Part shown: one piece after another, positions 53,898 through 62,097 of the stretch
How positions within the stretch are numbered: the stretch's first letter is position 1
Layout: every line of letters starts with the position of its first letter
DNA from: Rhodospirillales bacterium 24-66-33
GTDB lineage: Bacteria > Pseudomonadota > Alphaproteobacteria > Reyranellales > Reyranellaceae
DNA: 64,000 bases
Direction of reading: 5' to 3'
NCBI GenBank assembly: GCA_002281855.1
Contig: NCHQ01000020.1
Location: forward strand, 1 to 64,000
Program-made: the position numbers and the translations under genes
Notes under the pieces: generated by a model
The model's database searches: none
Told to the model about the DNA's origin: nothing
Seen by the model: the letters and a program-made list of their open reading frames with translations, nothing else

Positions 53898-54110
53898 ATG
53901 ACACTGGCAAACGTCCTCTTCGTGCTCGTCCTCGTTTCTGCATTTGCAACTCTGGTGGTCCTGTTCGTCGGCGTGCTCTCAATGGGGCGCGATGAAGCCG
54001 ACGCAACGGCCGGCGCAAGCCGCAGCAACCGCCTGATGGCTTGGCGCGTCCGGCTGCAGTTGATCACCGTCCTGCTGATACCGCTTTGGTATCTGGCCAG
54101 CCGCGATTAA
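53898..54110 (+). CDS. HIG1-like twin transmembrane protein, copy B
   Basis: A 70-residue paralogue of the protein at 46152-46364. Residues 1-19 are identical and the SNRLMAWRVRLQLITVLL region is near-identical; differences concentrate in the loop between the helices, where this copy has DEADATAGAS. GGAG stands five bases before the ATG. Unlike copy A it is not beside etfBA but next to an unknown small membrane gene and opposite mcd. It may be a stress- or condition-specific version of copy A. Confidence 0.78.
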   Translation: MTLANVLFVLVLVSAFATLVVLFVGVLSMGRDEADATAGASRSNRLMAWRVRLQLITVLLIPLWYLASRD

Positions 54111-54175
54111 CGCGGAGCTCAGGCCGCGCCCGACGCGCGGATGCCACTCAAGTCTGATGCCCGCGGCTTGAACGA

Positions 54176-54192
54176 CCGGGCCAAGAGCCCGG
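54176..54192. terminator. Weak hairpin between HIG1-like copy B and mcd
   Basis: CCGGGC and GCCCGG (6-bp stem, CAAGA loop) stand in the 87-bp convergent gap, 6 bp from the mcd stop. There is no T-tract, so factor-independent termination is doubtful. Confidence 0.35.
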
Positions 54193-54197
54193 GGTGC

Positions 54198-55838
54198 CTA
54201 GTTACGCCCCTCGATCAGGCCGCGGCAGACGACCTGGGCCTGGATCTCGGCCGCGCCCTCGAAGATGTTAAGGATGCGGGCGTCGCAGAGCACGCGGCTC
54301 ACGGGATATTCCATCGCATAGCCGTTGCCGCCGTGGATCTGCAGCGCATTGTCGGCATTGCTCCAGGCGACGCGCGCGGCCAGCAGCTTGGCCATGCCCG
54401 CCTCGATGTCGCAGCGCCGGTCGGAGTCCTTTTCGCGCGCCGCGAAGTAGGTGAGCTGGCGGGCGATCATGGTCTCGACGGCCATCCAGGCGATCTTCCC
54501 GGCGACCCGCGGGAAGGCATAGAGCGGCTTGGCGAACTGGATGCGGTCCTTGGCGTAGCGCAGGCCGAGTTCGAGCGCGTTCTGCGCAACGCCGACGGCG
54601 CGCGCGGCGGTCTGGATGCGGGCGCTCTCGAAGGTCGCCATGAGCTGCTTGAAGCCCTGGCCTTCCTTCTCGCCCAGCAGGTTGGCGGCCGGCACCTCGA
54701 ACCCGTCGAAGCCGATCTCGTATTCCTTCATGCCGCGATAGCCCAGCACCCGGATCTCGCCTCCGCTCATGCCCTTGGCGGGGAACGGCTCGGCGTCGGT
54801 GCCGCGCGGCTTCTCCGCGAGGAACATCGACAGGCCCTGATAGCCGGGCTTGGAGGCATCGCTGCGCGCCAGCACGGTCATGATATCGGCGCGCGCGGCG
54901 TGGGTGATCCAGGTCTTGTTGCCGTTGATCTTATACGTTTCGCCCTCGAGCACGGCGCGGGTGCGCAGGCTCGCCAGGTCGGAGCCGGTATTGGGCTCGG
55001 TGAAGACCGCCGTCGGCAGCAACTCGCCCGAGGCGATGCGCGACAGGTATTTCTGCTTCTGCGCCTCGGTGCCGCCGGAGCGGATCAGCTCGGCCGCGAT
55101 CTCGGAACGCGTGCCCAGCGAGCCGACGCCGATATAGCCGCGCGACAGTTCCTCGGTGACGACGCACATGGCGAGCTTGCCCATGCCCAGCCCACCCCAC
55201 TCCTCGGGGACGGTCAGGCCGAAGACGCCGAGATCGGCCATCTGCTGCACCACCGGCAACGGGATCAGCTCGTCGCGCAGGTGCCAGCCATGGGCGTGCG
55301 GCGCCACTTCGGTATCGACGAAACGGCGGAACTGACGGCGCACCTCGTCGAGCGCCTCGTCATCCAGCCCGAGCGCGCCGAAACCGCCGGTGTCGAGACC
55401 GTCCGAAATGAGTTCGGCGATGCGGCCGCGCACCGCCGGCGTGTTGCCGGCAATCAGCTTCGCGACGGCCGGCGTCTGGAGCGCCGAACCGTCGAGCCCG
55501 AAATCGCCCGGCCGCACGATCTCGACCTGGCTGATGGCGATACCGCCCTTCAGTTGCGCGAGATATTCGCCATAGGCCGACTGCAGGATCAGGCTCTCGA
55601 GTTCGCCGCCCGCCCCCGCTTCGGCCCAGCGCCGCATCTGGCGCAGCGCGGCCACGTAGGTCGCAATCCAGGCGAAGCCGTGCGCCGCGAACTGCTCGCG
55701 CTCCAGCAGATTCGGATCGACCTTGCCCTGCGGCGCCACCATCGCCCGCACCGCTTCACGGACAGCGGTTTCATGGCGGCCGGCCGCACCCTCGGCTTCG
55801 GCGCAGAGCAAGAGGAGGTCGGGAAGGATCAGGGACAT
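54198..55838 (-). CDS. (2S)-methylsuccinyl-CoA dehydrogenase
   Basis: A 546-residue acyl-CoA dehydrogenase with an N-terminal extension of about 150 residues (largely helical, beginning MSLILPDLLLLCAEAEGAAG), the feature that separates Mcd from ordinary members. The FAD domain carries TEPNTGSDLASLRTRA and the C-terminal part IHGGNGYAMEYPVSRVLCDARILNIFEGAAEIQ, cited as landmarks. Mcd oxidises methylsuccinyl-CoA to mesaconyl-CoA in the ethylmalonyl-CoA pathway and hands electrons to ETF. The neighbour ccr makes the assignment strong. A palindromic repeat fills the 143-bp gap to ccr. Confidence 0.92.
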   Translation of the reverse strand: MSLILPDLLLLCAEAEGAAGRHETAVREAVRAMVAPQGKVDPNLLEREQFAAHGFAWIATYVAALRQMRRWAEAGAGGELESLILQSAYGEYLAQLKGGIAISQVEIVRPGDFGLDGSALQTPAVAKLIAGNTPAVRGRIAELISDGLDTGGFGALGLDDEALDEVRRQFRRFVDTEVAPHAHGWHLRDELIPLPVVQQMADLGVFGLTVPEEWGGLGMGKLAMCVVTEELSRGYIGVGSLGTRSEIAAELIRSGGTEAQKQKYLSRIASGELLPTAVFTEPNTGSDLASLRTRAVLEGETYKINGNKTWITHAARADIMTVLARSDASKPGYQGLSMFLAEKPRGTDAEPFPAKGMSGGEIRVLGYRGMKEYEIGFDGFEVPAANLLGEKEGQGFKQLMATFESARIQTAARAVGVAQNALELGLRYAKDRIQFAKPLYAFPRVAGKIAWMAVETMIARQLTYFAAREKDSDRRCDIEAGMAKLLAARVAWSNADNALQIHGGNGYAMEYPVSRVLCDARILNIFEGAAEIQAQVVCRGLIEGRN

Positions 55839-55857
55839 GGCGGACTCGAAATCATCT

Positions 55858-55973
55858 CCTCCCCCGTCACACGGGGGAGGTGCCCCCGAAGGGGCGGAGG
55901 GGGAAAGCAACGGACCGGACGGGGGCTTTCCCCCCTCCGGCCTTCGGTCACCTCCCCTGCTTTGCGGGGGAGG
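55858..55973. repeat. Inverted pair of CCTCCCC/GGGGAGG palindromic repeats
   Basis: Two units in opposite orientation, each a stem-loop CCTCCCC..GGGGAGG (55858-55880 and 55951-55973) followed inward by a second small hairpin and CGGAGGG. The halves pair with each other through GGAGGGGGAAAGC and its near-complement, so the whole forms one long imperfect palindrome. A single unit of the same family is at 62980-63027. It lies between ccr and mcd and may alter the ratio of their messages. Confidence 0.75.
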
Positions 55974-55981
55974 CAAGACAC

Positions 55982-57271
55982 TTAGTCGTCCAGCGCGTCC
56001 TCGAGGGTGCGCAGACCGGGGCGCTTGGCGGAGACCAGCACGGCCATGTTTCCGGGCTTGTGCTGGTTCTTCCACATCTTGGTATGGGCCTTGGGAATGT
56101 CGGCCCATTCGAAGACTTCGCTCATGCACGGGTCGATGCGGCGCTCAATCACCAGCTGGTTGGCCTGACTGGCCTGCAGCAGGTTGGCGAAGTGGCTGCC
56201 CTGGATGCGCTTCTGGCGCATCCACACGAAGCGCGCGTCCATCGTCAGGTTGAAGCCGGTGGTGCCGGCGCAGAAGACCACCATGCCGCCGCGCTTCACG
56301 ATGTTGCATGACACCGGGAAGGTCTGCTCGCCGGGATGCTCAAAGACGAAGTCGACGTCATTGCCCTTGCCGGTATGTTCCCAGATGGCAGCGCCGAACT
56401 TGCGCACCTTCTTCATGTACTCGGCATAGGTCTTCTGGTCGTCGACGTCGGGAAGCTGGCCCCAGCAGTCGAAGTCGTTACGGTTGATGACGCCGCGGGC
56501 GCCCAGCGACATCACGAAGTCCTTCTTCGACGGATCGGAGATCACGCCGATGGCGTTGGCACCGGCGGTGGCGATAAGCTGGATCGCCATCGAGCCGAGG
56601 CCGCCCGCCGCGCCCCAAACCAGCACATTGTGGCCGGGCCGCAGGATGTGCGGGCGGTGACCGAACAGCATGCGGTAGGCGGTGGCGAGGGTGAGCGTGT
56701 AGGAGGCGCTCTCCTCCCAGGTGAGGTGCGGCGGGCGCTTCATCAGCTGCCGCGCCTGGACCTTGCAGAACTGGGCGAAAGACCCGTCGGGCGTCTCGTA
56801 GCCCCAGATGCGCTGGCTGGTGGAGAACATCGGGTCGCCGCCGTTGCACTCCTCGTCGTCGCCGTCGTCCTGGTTACAGTGAATGACGACCTCGTCACCG
56901 ACCTTCCAGCGCTTCACCTTGGCGCCGACCGCCCAGACGATCCCCGAGGCGTCGGAGCCCGCGATGTGGAAGGGCTGCTTGTGGACGTCGAACGGAGAAA
57001 TCGGCAGGCCAAGGCCGGCCCACACGCCGTTGTAGTTCACGCCGGCGGCCATCACGAGGACCAGCACCTCGTCCTCGCCGATCGTATGGGTCGGGACGAC
57101 CTCGAGCTGCATGGACTGTTCCGGCGGGCCATGACGGTCGCGCCGAATGACCCAGGCATACATGTTCTTCGGCACATGTCCGAGCGGCGGAATCTCCCCG
57201 ACTTCGTAGAGATCCTTCTTCGGCTGGTTGGCCGTGGGATGAGGGCGAGCCGCGAAAGCGACGACGGACAT
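55982..57271 (-). CDS. Crotonyl-CoA carboxylase/reductase
   Basis: A 429-residue medium-chain dehydrogenase/reductase that reductively carboxylates crotonyl-CoA to ethylmalonyl-CoA with NADPH and CO2, the key step of the ethylmalonyl-CoA pathway. The N-terminal VIRRDRHGPPEQSMQLE, the VNYNGVWAGLGLP loop with Asn81 (a CO2-binding residue in the studied enzyme), the NADPH motif WGAAGGLGSMA (219-229), and QGSHFANL with His360 are all as expected. AGGAGGA precedes the ATG. mcd follows after 143 bp; ethylmalonyl-CoA mutase is not in the window. The 209-bp upstream gap holds two palindromes. Confidence 0.95.
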   Translation of the reverse strand: MSVVAFAARPHPTANQPKKDLYEVGEIPPLGHVPKNMYAWVIRRDRHGPPEQSMQLEVVPTHTIGEDEVLVLVMAAGVNYNGVWAGLGLPISPFDVHKQPFHIAGSDASGIVWAVGAKVKRWKVGDEVVIHCNQDDGDDEECNGGDPMFSTSQRIWGYETPDGSFAQFCKVQARQLMKRPPHLTWEESASYTLTLATAYRMLFGHRPHILRPGHNVLVWGAAGGLGSMAIQLIATAGANAIGVISDPSKKDFVMSLGARGVINRNDFDCWGQLPDVDDQKTYAEYMKKVRKFGAAIWEHTGKGNDVDFVFEHPGEQTFPVSCNIVKRGGMVVFCAGTTGFNLTMDARFVWMRQKRIQGSHFANLLQASQANQLVIERRIDPCMSEVFEWADIPKAHTKMWKNQHKPGNMAVLVSAKRPGLRTLEDALDD

Positions 57272-57384
57272 GGCAAATCCTCCTGCGTTGCAGCGAAACT
57301 ATTGCTGCATTCGCGAGAGTGCAATGCACAAATACGAATCGGAACGGTTGGCACAGGGGAAAAACAACAAAATTACCCACTCCC

Positions 57385-57399
57385 TGCGGAAATTCCGCA
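57385..57399. promoter_or_regulatory. Palindrome TGCGGAAATTCCGCA upstream of ccr
   Basis: Perfect 7-bp arms around one base, 114 bp upstream of the ccr start and 82 bp upstream of the LLM oxidoreductase start. No T-tract adjoins it, so a protein-binding site is likelier than a terminator. The regulator is unknown. Confidence 0.45.
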
Positions 57400-57433
57400 T
57401 TGCCGGCAACCTGAAGTCGCGGCAGGCTTGCGA

Positions 57434-57451
57434 GGTAAACGATCGTTTACC
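57434..57451. promoter_or_regulatory. Palindrome GGTAAACGATCGTTTACC upstream of the LLM gene
   Basis: A perfect 18-bp palindrome, 29 bp upstream of the LLM oxidoreductase start. The form is typical of TetR-family operators, but no TetR gene is adjacent; the only TetR in the window is at 3.3 kb and has a different likely site. Confidence 0.6.
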
Positions 57452-57480
57452 AAGCAGCTCGAGTTTAGGGAGAGCGCACC

Positions 57481-58755
57481 ATGAAACTCATGTGGTTCCA
57501 CCTGATGCCCTATACGGAGCTTCCGGAAGACTTCAACCGGAAGCACCCCTCGGTCTGGGTCGACATCCACTCCTCGCTGTTCGATCCCCGGCGCGCGCAT
57601 CACATGTACAACGACTTCATGGACGAGCTCGAATACGCCGCCGAGCTCGGCTACGACGCGGTCTGCGTCAACGAGCATCATTCCAACGGCTACGGGCTGA
57701 TGCCCTCGCCCAACCTGATCGCCTCGTCGCTGGCCCGGCGCACCACCGACACGGCGCTCTGCGTCATGGGCAACTCGCTGGCGCTCTACAATCCGCCGAC
57801 GCGCGTCGCCGAAGAGTTCGCGATGATCGACTGCATCTCGGGCGGCCGGCTGATCGCAGGCTTCCCGGTCGGCTCGCCGATGGACACCTGCTACGCCTAT
57901 GGCCAGAACCCGAGCCTGCTGCGCGAGCGTTATCTCGAGGCGCACGACCTCGTGAAGCGGGCCTGGACCGAGAAGGACACCTTCGCCTTCAACGGCCGCT
58001 ACAACCAGCAGCGCTACGTCAACATCTGGCCGCGCCCCATCCAGAACGACCCACACCCGCCGATCTGGATTCCCGGCGGCGGCTCGGTCGAGACGTGGCG
58101 CTGGTGCGCCGAGATGGACTACGTCTACTGCTACCTGTCGTACTACGGCTACAAGGCCGGTCTCACGACGATGCAGGGCTTCTGGAACGAGATGGAGAAG
58201 CTCGGCAAGGACCGTAATCCCTACCGCGCCGGCTTCCTGCAGTTCGTCGGCGTGGCCGAGAGCCGTCAGCAGGCGCTCGACCTCTATACCGAGCCCGCCG
58301 AGTACTTCTACGGCCGCTGCCTGCACGTCGATGCGCGCTACGCCACGCCGCCCGGCTACACCACCGAGGCCACGCAGCGCGCCGGCATCCAGAGCATGGT
58401 GAGCAAGGCGGCCAATACGGCCAGCTATTCGAGCAAGCTCAGCATGAAGGCCACCAACATGAAGGACATCGTGGACGGCGGCTACGTCATCGTGGGCTCG
58501 CCCGACGAGGTGGTGGAGCAGATCCGCCACGTCGCCAAGAGCCTGAACGTCGGCCATCTCATGCTGCTGCTGCAGTACGGCAACATGAGCAAGGACACCA
58601 CCAAGTACAACACGCGCCTGTTCGCCGAGAAGGTGATGCCGAAGGTCAAGGACCTGTTCGGCGAATGGGAGGACAAGTGGTGGCCCAAGCCGATGGCCAA
58701 GGGTCAGCGCGCCGCGGTTCCCGCCTTCCGCCCGCAGACCGCCGCCGCGGAGTAG
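57481..58755 (+). CDS. LLM class flavin-dependent oxidoreductase
   Basis: A 424-residue luciferase-like monooxygenase or F420/FMN oxidoreductase. It starts MKLMWFHLMPYTELPEDF and has the YDAVCVNEHHSNGYGLMPSPN active-site segment (landmark near residue 58) and ISGGRLIAGFPVGSP, typical of bacterial FMN-dependent members. It would need a flavin reductase partner or F420, not seen nearby. GGGAGAG precedes the ATG. It is divergent from ccr and followed after 4 bp by a hydrolase, with which it is coupled; together they could oxidise and then cleave a ketone or ester, but the substrate is unknown. Confidence 0.9.
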   Translation: MKLMWFHLMPYTELPEDFNRKHPSVWVDIHSSLFDPRRAHHMYNDFMDELEYAAELGYDAVCVNEHHSNGYGLMPSPNLIASSLARRTTDTALCVMGNSLALYNPPTRVAEEFAMIDCISGGRLIAGFPVGSPMDTCYAYGQNPSLLRERYLEAHDLVKRAWTEKDTFAFNGRYNQQRYVNIWPRPIQNDPHPPIWIPGGGSVETWRWCAEMDYVYCYLSYYGYKAGLTTMQGFWNEMEKLGKDRNPYRAGFLQFVGVAESRQQALDLYTEPAEYFYGRCLHVDARYATPPGYTTEATQRAGIQSMVSKAANTASYSSKLSMKATNMKDIVDGGYVIVGSPDEVVEQIRHVAKSLNVGHLMLLLQYGNMSKDTTKYNTRLFAEKVMPKVKDLFGEWEDKWWPKPMAKGQRAAVPAFRPQTAAAE

Positions 58756-58759
58756 AGCC

Positions 58760-59563
58760 TTGTCCGAACCCATGACCACGACGGTCGACGTCAACGGCCA
58801 TCCCTGCCGCGTCTGGACCAAGGGGAAAGGCCCGAAGCTGGGTTTCCTGGCAGGCCTCGGCGGCCTGCCTCGCTGGCTGCCCTTCCTCGACAGGCTCGCC
58901 GAGAGCCGGACGGTGGTCGCCCCCTCCCTGCCCGGTTATCCGGGCGCGACGGGCCACACCGAGCTCGACACGCATCTCGACTGGGTGCTGGCGGTGCGCC
59001 AGATCGTCGAAAAGGCTGGCCTTGCCGGCGCCGATCTCGTGGGAGCATCGGTCGGCGGCGCCTTTGCCGCCGAAATGGCGGCGATCTTTCCCGGCCATGT
59101 CGGCAAGCTCGCGCTGATCGCCCCCTTTGGCCTGTTCGACGACAAGGAGCCGGCGGCGGATCCCTGGGCGCAGCGCAAGGACGTGCTGCCGGGCCTTCTG
59201 TGCGCCGATCCGGCCAACTGGACCGACCTGGTCGCCGCACCGGAGGGCGCGAATTCCGTGGAATGGCCGATCGAGATGACCCGGGCATCCGAAGCCGCCG
59301 CCCGGGCCTTCTGGCCGCTCGGAAATACACGTCTGGAAAAGCGCCTGGGACTGATCGCGGCGCCGACCCTGATCCTGTGGGGCGACCGCGACGCCATTCT
59401 GCCCCCAAGCTATGCGGGCAAGTTCGCCCAGGGGATCAACAAGCGAATCAACAAGGGGCTCAACGGCCCGACACGGGTCGAAACCGTGCCCAATGCTGGC
59501 CATCTGGCCTATCTCGACCAGCCGGACGCGGTCGCGCGGGCGGTATTGGCTCATTTTGCCTGA
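58760..59563 (+). CDS. Alpha/beta hydrolase
   Basis: A 267-residue hydrolase with the nucleophile elbow VGASVGGAFAAEMAA (Ser near residue 99), an acid in LWGDRDAILPP and the final His in PNAGHLAYLDQP, so the triad is complete. Ordinary soluble type, no signal. The start is ambiguous: TTG at 58760 has GGAG seven bases before it, whereas ATG at 58772 has none; the TTG is used. It follows the LLM oxidoreductase gene by 4 bp and is probably translated with it. Confidence 0.82.
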   Translation: MSEPMTTTVDVNGHPCRVWTKGKGPKLGFLAGLGGLPRWLPFLDRLAESRTVVAPSLPGYPGATGHTELDTHLDWVLAVRQIVEKAGLAGADLVGASVGGAFAAEMAAIFPGHVGKLALIAPFGLFDDKEPAADPWAQRKDVLPGLLCADPANWTDLVAAPEGANSVEWPIEMTRASEAAARAFWPLGNTRLEKRLGLIAAPTLILWGDRDAILPPSYAGKFAQGINKRINKGLNGPTRVETVPNAGHLAYLDQPDAVARAVLAHFA

Positions 59564-59645
59564 GAGGCTCACGCCCTTGGTGGTTGCTTCGCCGGTTCGG
59601 ATCGCTATTGTCCGGCGCGTTAGGGGTTTTGCGAGGTAGACGGCA

Positions 59646-60245
59646 ATGACGATCCGTTCGATGAAGATGACCGCAGGCGCTTCCCTGTTCGCGGCGGTTC
59701 TGGCGATCGGCGCGAGCCTGCCCGAGCGGCAGGCATCGGCCCAGGTGAGGCCTGTGCCGCGCGAAGGCGTGGCCTTCAACGACGTGGTCACCCAGCGGGT
59801 CAAGATCGAGTCGGCCGACACCGAGAGCCGGACGGTGGCCTTTACCCTGCCGGACGGCCAGCTGCTGATCCTGCCGGTGGCCGACAGCGTCAAGAACCTG
59901 GATTCGATCGACGACGGGTCGATGGCCACCGTCACCTATTCCGAGGTCGTGACCATGCTGAACCTGCGCCAGAAGGGCCCGGGCTCCCGGCTCGCCCGCA
60001 AGGACCAGATGGGCCAGACCGCGAACCAGACCGACGTCGAGGCCGGCCGTTTCACCCTCACGGTCGTCGGCGTCGACCTCACCAAGAACATGGTCTCGGT
60101 GATCGATGGTCGCGGTGGCCCGGTCCGGACCTACTCGGCGAACTCCATCGCCAAGCAGGACATGCTGAAGAAGATCAAGGTCGGCGACGTCGTGATCGGG
60201 ATGACCACCCCGCTGATGATCACCGCCATCTCACCGGCGCGCTGA
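59646..60245 (+). CDS. Exported protein of unknown function
   Basis: A 199-residue protein with a signal peptide (about 1-33, ending near QASAQ). The mature part has two repeated beta-rich segments, VKIESADTESRTVAFTLPDGQ and LTVVGVDLTKNMVSVIDGRGG, each followed by a SVK or SIAK and VGD turn, suggesting an internal duplication of a small beta domain. I do not recognise the family. A strong terminator follows the stop. No operon partner. Confidence 0.75.
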   Translation: MTIRSMKMTAGASLFAAVLAIGASLPERQASAQVRPVPREGVAFNDVVTQRVKIESADTESRTVAFTLPDGQLLILPVADSVKNLDSIDDGSMATVTYSEVVTMLNLRQKGPGSRLARKDQMGQTANQTDVEAGRFTLTVVGVDLTKNMVSVIDGRGGPVRTYSANSIAKQDMLKKIKVGDVVIGMTTPLMITAISPAR

Positions 60246-60266
60246 ATCGTCGGCTGCTGAACGTCG

Positions 60267-60297
60267 AACGGCCGGCATCCGCCGGCCGTTTTCTTTT
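60267..60297 (+). terminator. Rho-independent terminator
   Basis: A perfect 10-bp stem AACGGCCGGC/GCCGGCCGTT with loop ATCC is followed by TTTTCTTTT, 21 bp after the stop of the exported protein gene. The clearest terminator in the window. Confidence 0.93.
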
Positions 60298-60302
60298 GGC
60301 TG

Positions 60303-60584
60303 TCAGCTGACGCCGACATCTTCCCAGAAGCCGATCCAGTGATCGACCGGCTTCATCCTTTCCTGAGGCGCCTCATACGACCAGGCAGCCCGCGAGCTGC
60401 GCGCCTTTCCTTCCACGACGTCGTAGAACTGAACGCCGTGCGGGCATTTCAGGTCGCCGCCCGTCTTTGGCGCGAGCTCGAGCAGGTCCATCCGCACCGC
60501 GTCGCGCGGAAAGTAGCGATAGCCGTCGACTTCGAGCGTCCGGTCGCTCTCGGCAATCACCTTACCATGCCACACCGCCTTCAT
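60303..60584 (-). CDS. DUF427 family protein
   Basis: A 93-residue member of the DUF427 family. It has the family's opening KAVWHGKVIAESDRTLEVDGYRYFP, quoted as a landmark, then CPHGVQFYDVV (a distinctive Cys-Pro-His) and the acidic WSYEAPQERM and DHWIGFW segments. Function unknown; structures show a small beta-barrel. It is the last gene of the ArsR-led operon, 16 bp after the DUF899 gene. Confidence 0.88.
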   Translation of the reverse strand: MKAVWHGKVIAESDRTLEVDGYRYFPRDAVRMDLLELAPKTGGDLKCPHGVQFYDVVEGKARSSRAAWSYEAPQERMKPVDHWIGFWEDVGVS

Positions 60585-60600
60585 GGCGACCTTCCCTTTC

Positions 60601-61293
60601 TCAATACTGGTCGCGGCGCCTCACCCAGTCCATGGTGAACGGAAGCCCCGACTCGTCCCGACCCTTCGAGGTCAGGTCCAGCAAGTGGTAAGCGCCGTTC
60701 AGCATGTCAACGCCGCGGGCGTAGGTCGAATAGGTGCGATAGACAGTGCCGTCGCCATCGCGGCGGAAGGCGCTGAACCCGGGCATCTCTCCCGGGCCGA
60801 CCTTCATCGTCCCGAAATTGTAGTCCATTTGGGCCTCACCAGGTCGCGAACTCACGGCGAAGTCGAAGTTGAAGTCACTCTCTCCAGACGACACCCAGCG
60901 GAAGGTCCAGCCCATCCGCCTTGCGTACGCTTCGAGCGTCGGGAGCGGCGCCCGCGAGACGGCCACAAGCGCCGTATCGCGATGGGCCAGATGCACGTCG
61001 ATGCCGTTGAAGTTGTCGGCCCAGAAGGAGCAGCTCTTGCAGGCCTCGGTCCAATCCGGGCCGAACATGAGGTGATAGACCAGCAGCTGGCCGCGGCCAC
61101 CGAAGAGATCCACAAGCGTCGCGCAGCCATCGGGTGTCCCGAAGGAATACTCCTTCTCGACCCGCTCCCAGGGCAGTTCGCGCCGCTGCCGCGAGAGCTC
61201 GTCCCGCAGCCGGGTGAACTCCTTCTCCTTCGCCAGGAAGTCGCGGCTGGCCGCGAGCCATTCCGCGTGGGACACGACGGGGTGTGCGGTCAT
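60601..61293 (-). CDS. DUF899 family thioredoxin-like protein
   Basis: A 230-residue protein with a thioredoxin-like fold. It has the signature FGGRGQLLVYHLMFGPDW (landmark 64-81) and ACKSCSFWADNFNG with Cys85 and Cys88 in a CxxC arrangement, and DYNFGTMKVGPGEMPGFSAF in the C-terminal part. Family members often occur with ArsR and SRPBCC genes; the reaction is unknown. The ATG at 61293 overlaps the SRPBCC stop by 4 bp, so the two are coupled. Confidence 0.9.
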   Translation of the reverse strand: MTAHPVVSHAEWLAASRDFLAKEKEFTRLRDELSRQRRELPWERVEKEYSFGTPDGCATLVDLFGGRGQLLVYHLMFGPDWTEACKSCSFWADNFNGIDVHLAHRDTALVAVSRAPLPTLEAYARRMGWTFRWVSSGESDFNFDFAVSSRPGEAQMDYNFGTMKVGPGEMPGFSAFRRDGDGTVYRTYSTYARGVDMLNGAYHLLDLTSKGRDESGLPFTMDWVRRRDQY

Positions 61294-61754
61294 GCCGACC
61301 TCCCGAACAAGGCGACGAGCTTGTCGAAGCTGCCAGCCCAACCCTCATTGTGGCAGGCGAAATCTTCGACATCGGCAAACGGACCGTGGATCAGGATGAG
61401 TTCCGTGCGCTCGCCCAGCGCACGCAGTTCGACCCTCACCGTCGTCTCGTGGCCGCGCGCCCGGCTGTAATCGCCATCGGCGTGATGGGCCCAGGTGAAC
61501 ACCAGCCGCTCGGGCCGAACGACCTCTAGATAGACGCCCGACGAGGCGAACACCCCACGCTCGTTGCGTCCATCGATCCGCCAGGCACCACTGCGCCTCG
61601 CATCGACCTCGCACAACGTGATCTCCACGCCGGGCGGGCACATCCACCGGACGAACTGGTCGCGGTTCACCCAGGCGTCGAACACCCTTTCGCGCGGGGC
61701 GTCGAAGATCCGACTGATGTGCAGCGTGTTGTTATCGAGCCTTGCGTCGGGCAT
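61290..61754 (-). CDS. SRPBCC (AHSA1/START-like) domain protein
   Basis: A 154-residue single-domain protein of the helix-grip fold, with FDAPRERVFDAWVNRDQFVRWMCPPG near the N-terminus (landmark residues 17-42) and the C-terminal HNEGWAGSFDKLVALF helix. Such proteins bind hydrophobic ligands or assist proteins. It overlaps arsR by 23 bp and DUF899 by 4 bp, so the three form one tight operon. Confidence 0.88.
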   Translation of the reverse strand: MPDARLDNNTLHISRIFDAPRERVFDAWVNRDQFVRWMCPPGVEITLCEVDARRSGAWRIDGRNERGVFASSGVYLEVVRPERLVFTWAHHADGDYSRARGHETTVRVELRALGERTELILIHGPFADVEDFACHNEGWAGSFDKLVALFGRSA

Positions 61755-62097
61755 CTGACTTTCCTTTCGTCGGCTTGGAATCGGTTTCGGTGCTCTTCAG
61801 GAAGGCGTCGAGCCGGTCGAAGCTCGCTTCCCAGAACTTGCGGTAGTGATCGATCCAGTCCGCCGCCGCGCGCAGCCCCTCACCGCGCAGTTCGCAGCGG
61901 CGCCACTGCGCCTCGGTGTGGCGCTCGATCAGCCCGGCCTCGGTCAGCACCTTGAGGTGGCGCGACACCGCCGGCAGCGACATGTCGAACGGCTCGGCCA
62001 GTTCGCCGACCGTGGCGCCGCCGCTCGAAAGCCGCGCGAGGATGGCGCGCCGTGTGGGATCCGCGAGGGCCGAGAAGGTCTGGGAGAGATAATCCAT
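61732..62097 (-). CDS. ArsR family transcriptional regulator
   Basis: A repressor-type winged-helix protein of about 121 residues (MDYLSQTFSALADPTRRAILARL start, landmark). The helix-turn-helix SLPAVSRHLKVLTEAGL is standard; it lacks the Cys metal site of ArsR/SmtB (ELCVC), so it probably senses something other than arsenite. The C-terminus is a Lys/Arg-rich tail. ATG at 62097 and an in-frame ATG at 62106 are both possible; I prefer 62097 because the promoter predicts a start there. A perfect 22-bp palindrome covers the region upstream. Confidence 0.88.
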   Translation of the reverse strand: MDYLSQTFSALADPTRRAILARLSSGGATVGELAEPFDMSLPAVSRHLKVLTEAGLIERHTEAQWRRCELRGEGLRAAADWIDHYRKFWEASFDRLDAFLKSTETDSKPTKGKSDARRKAR

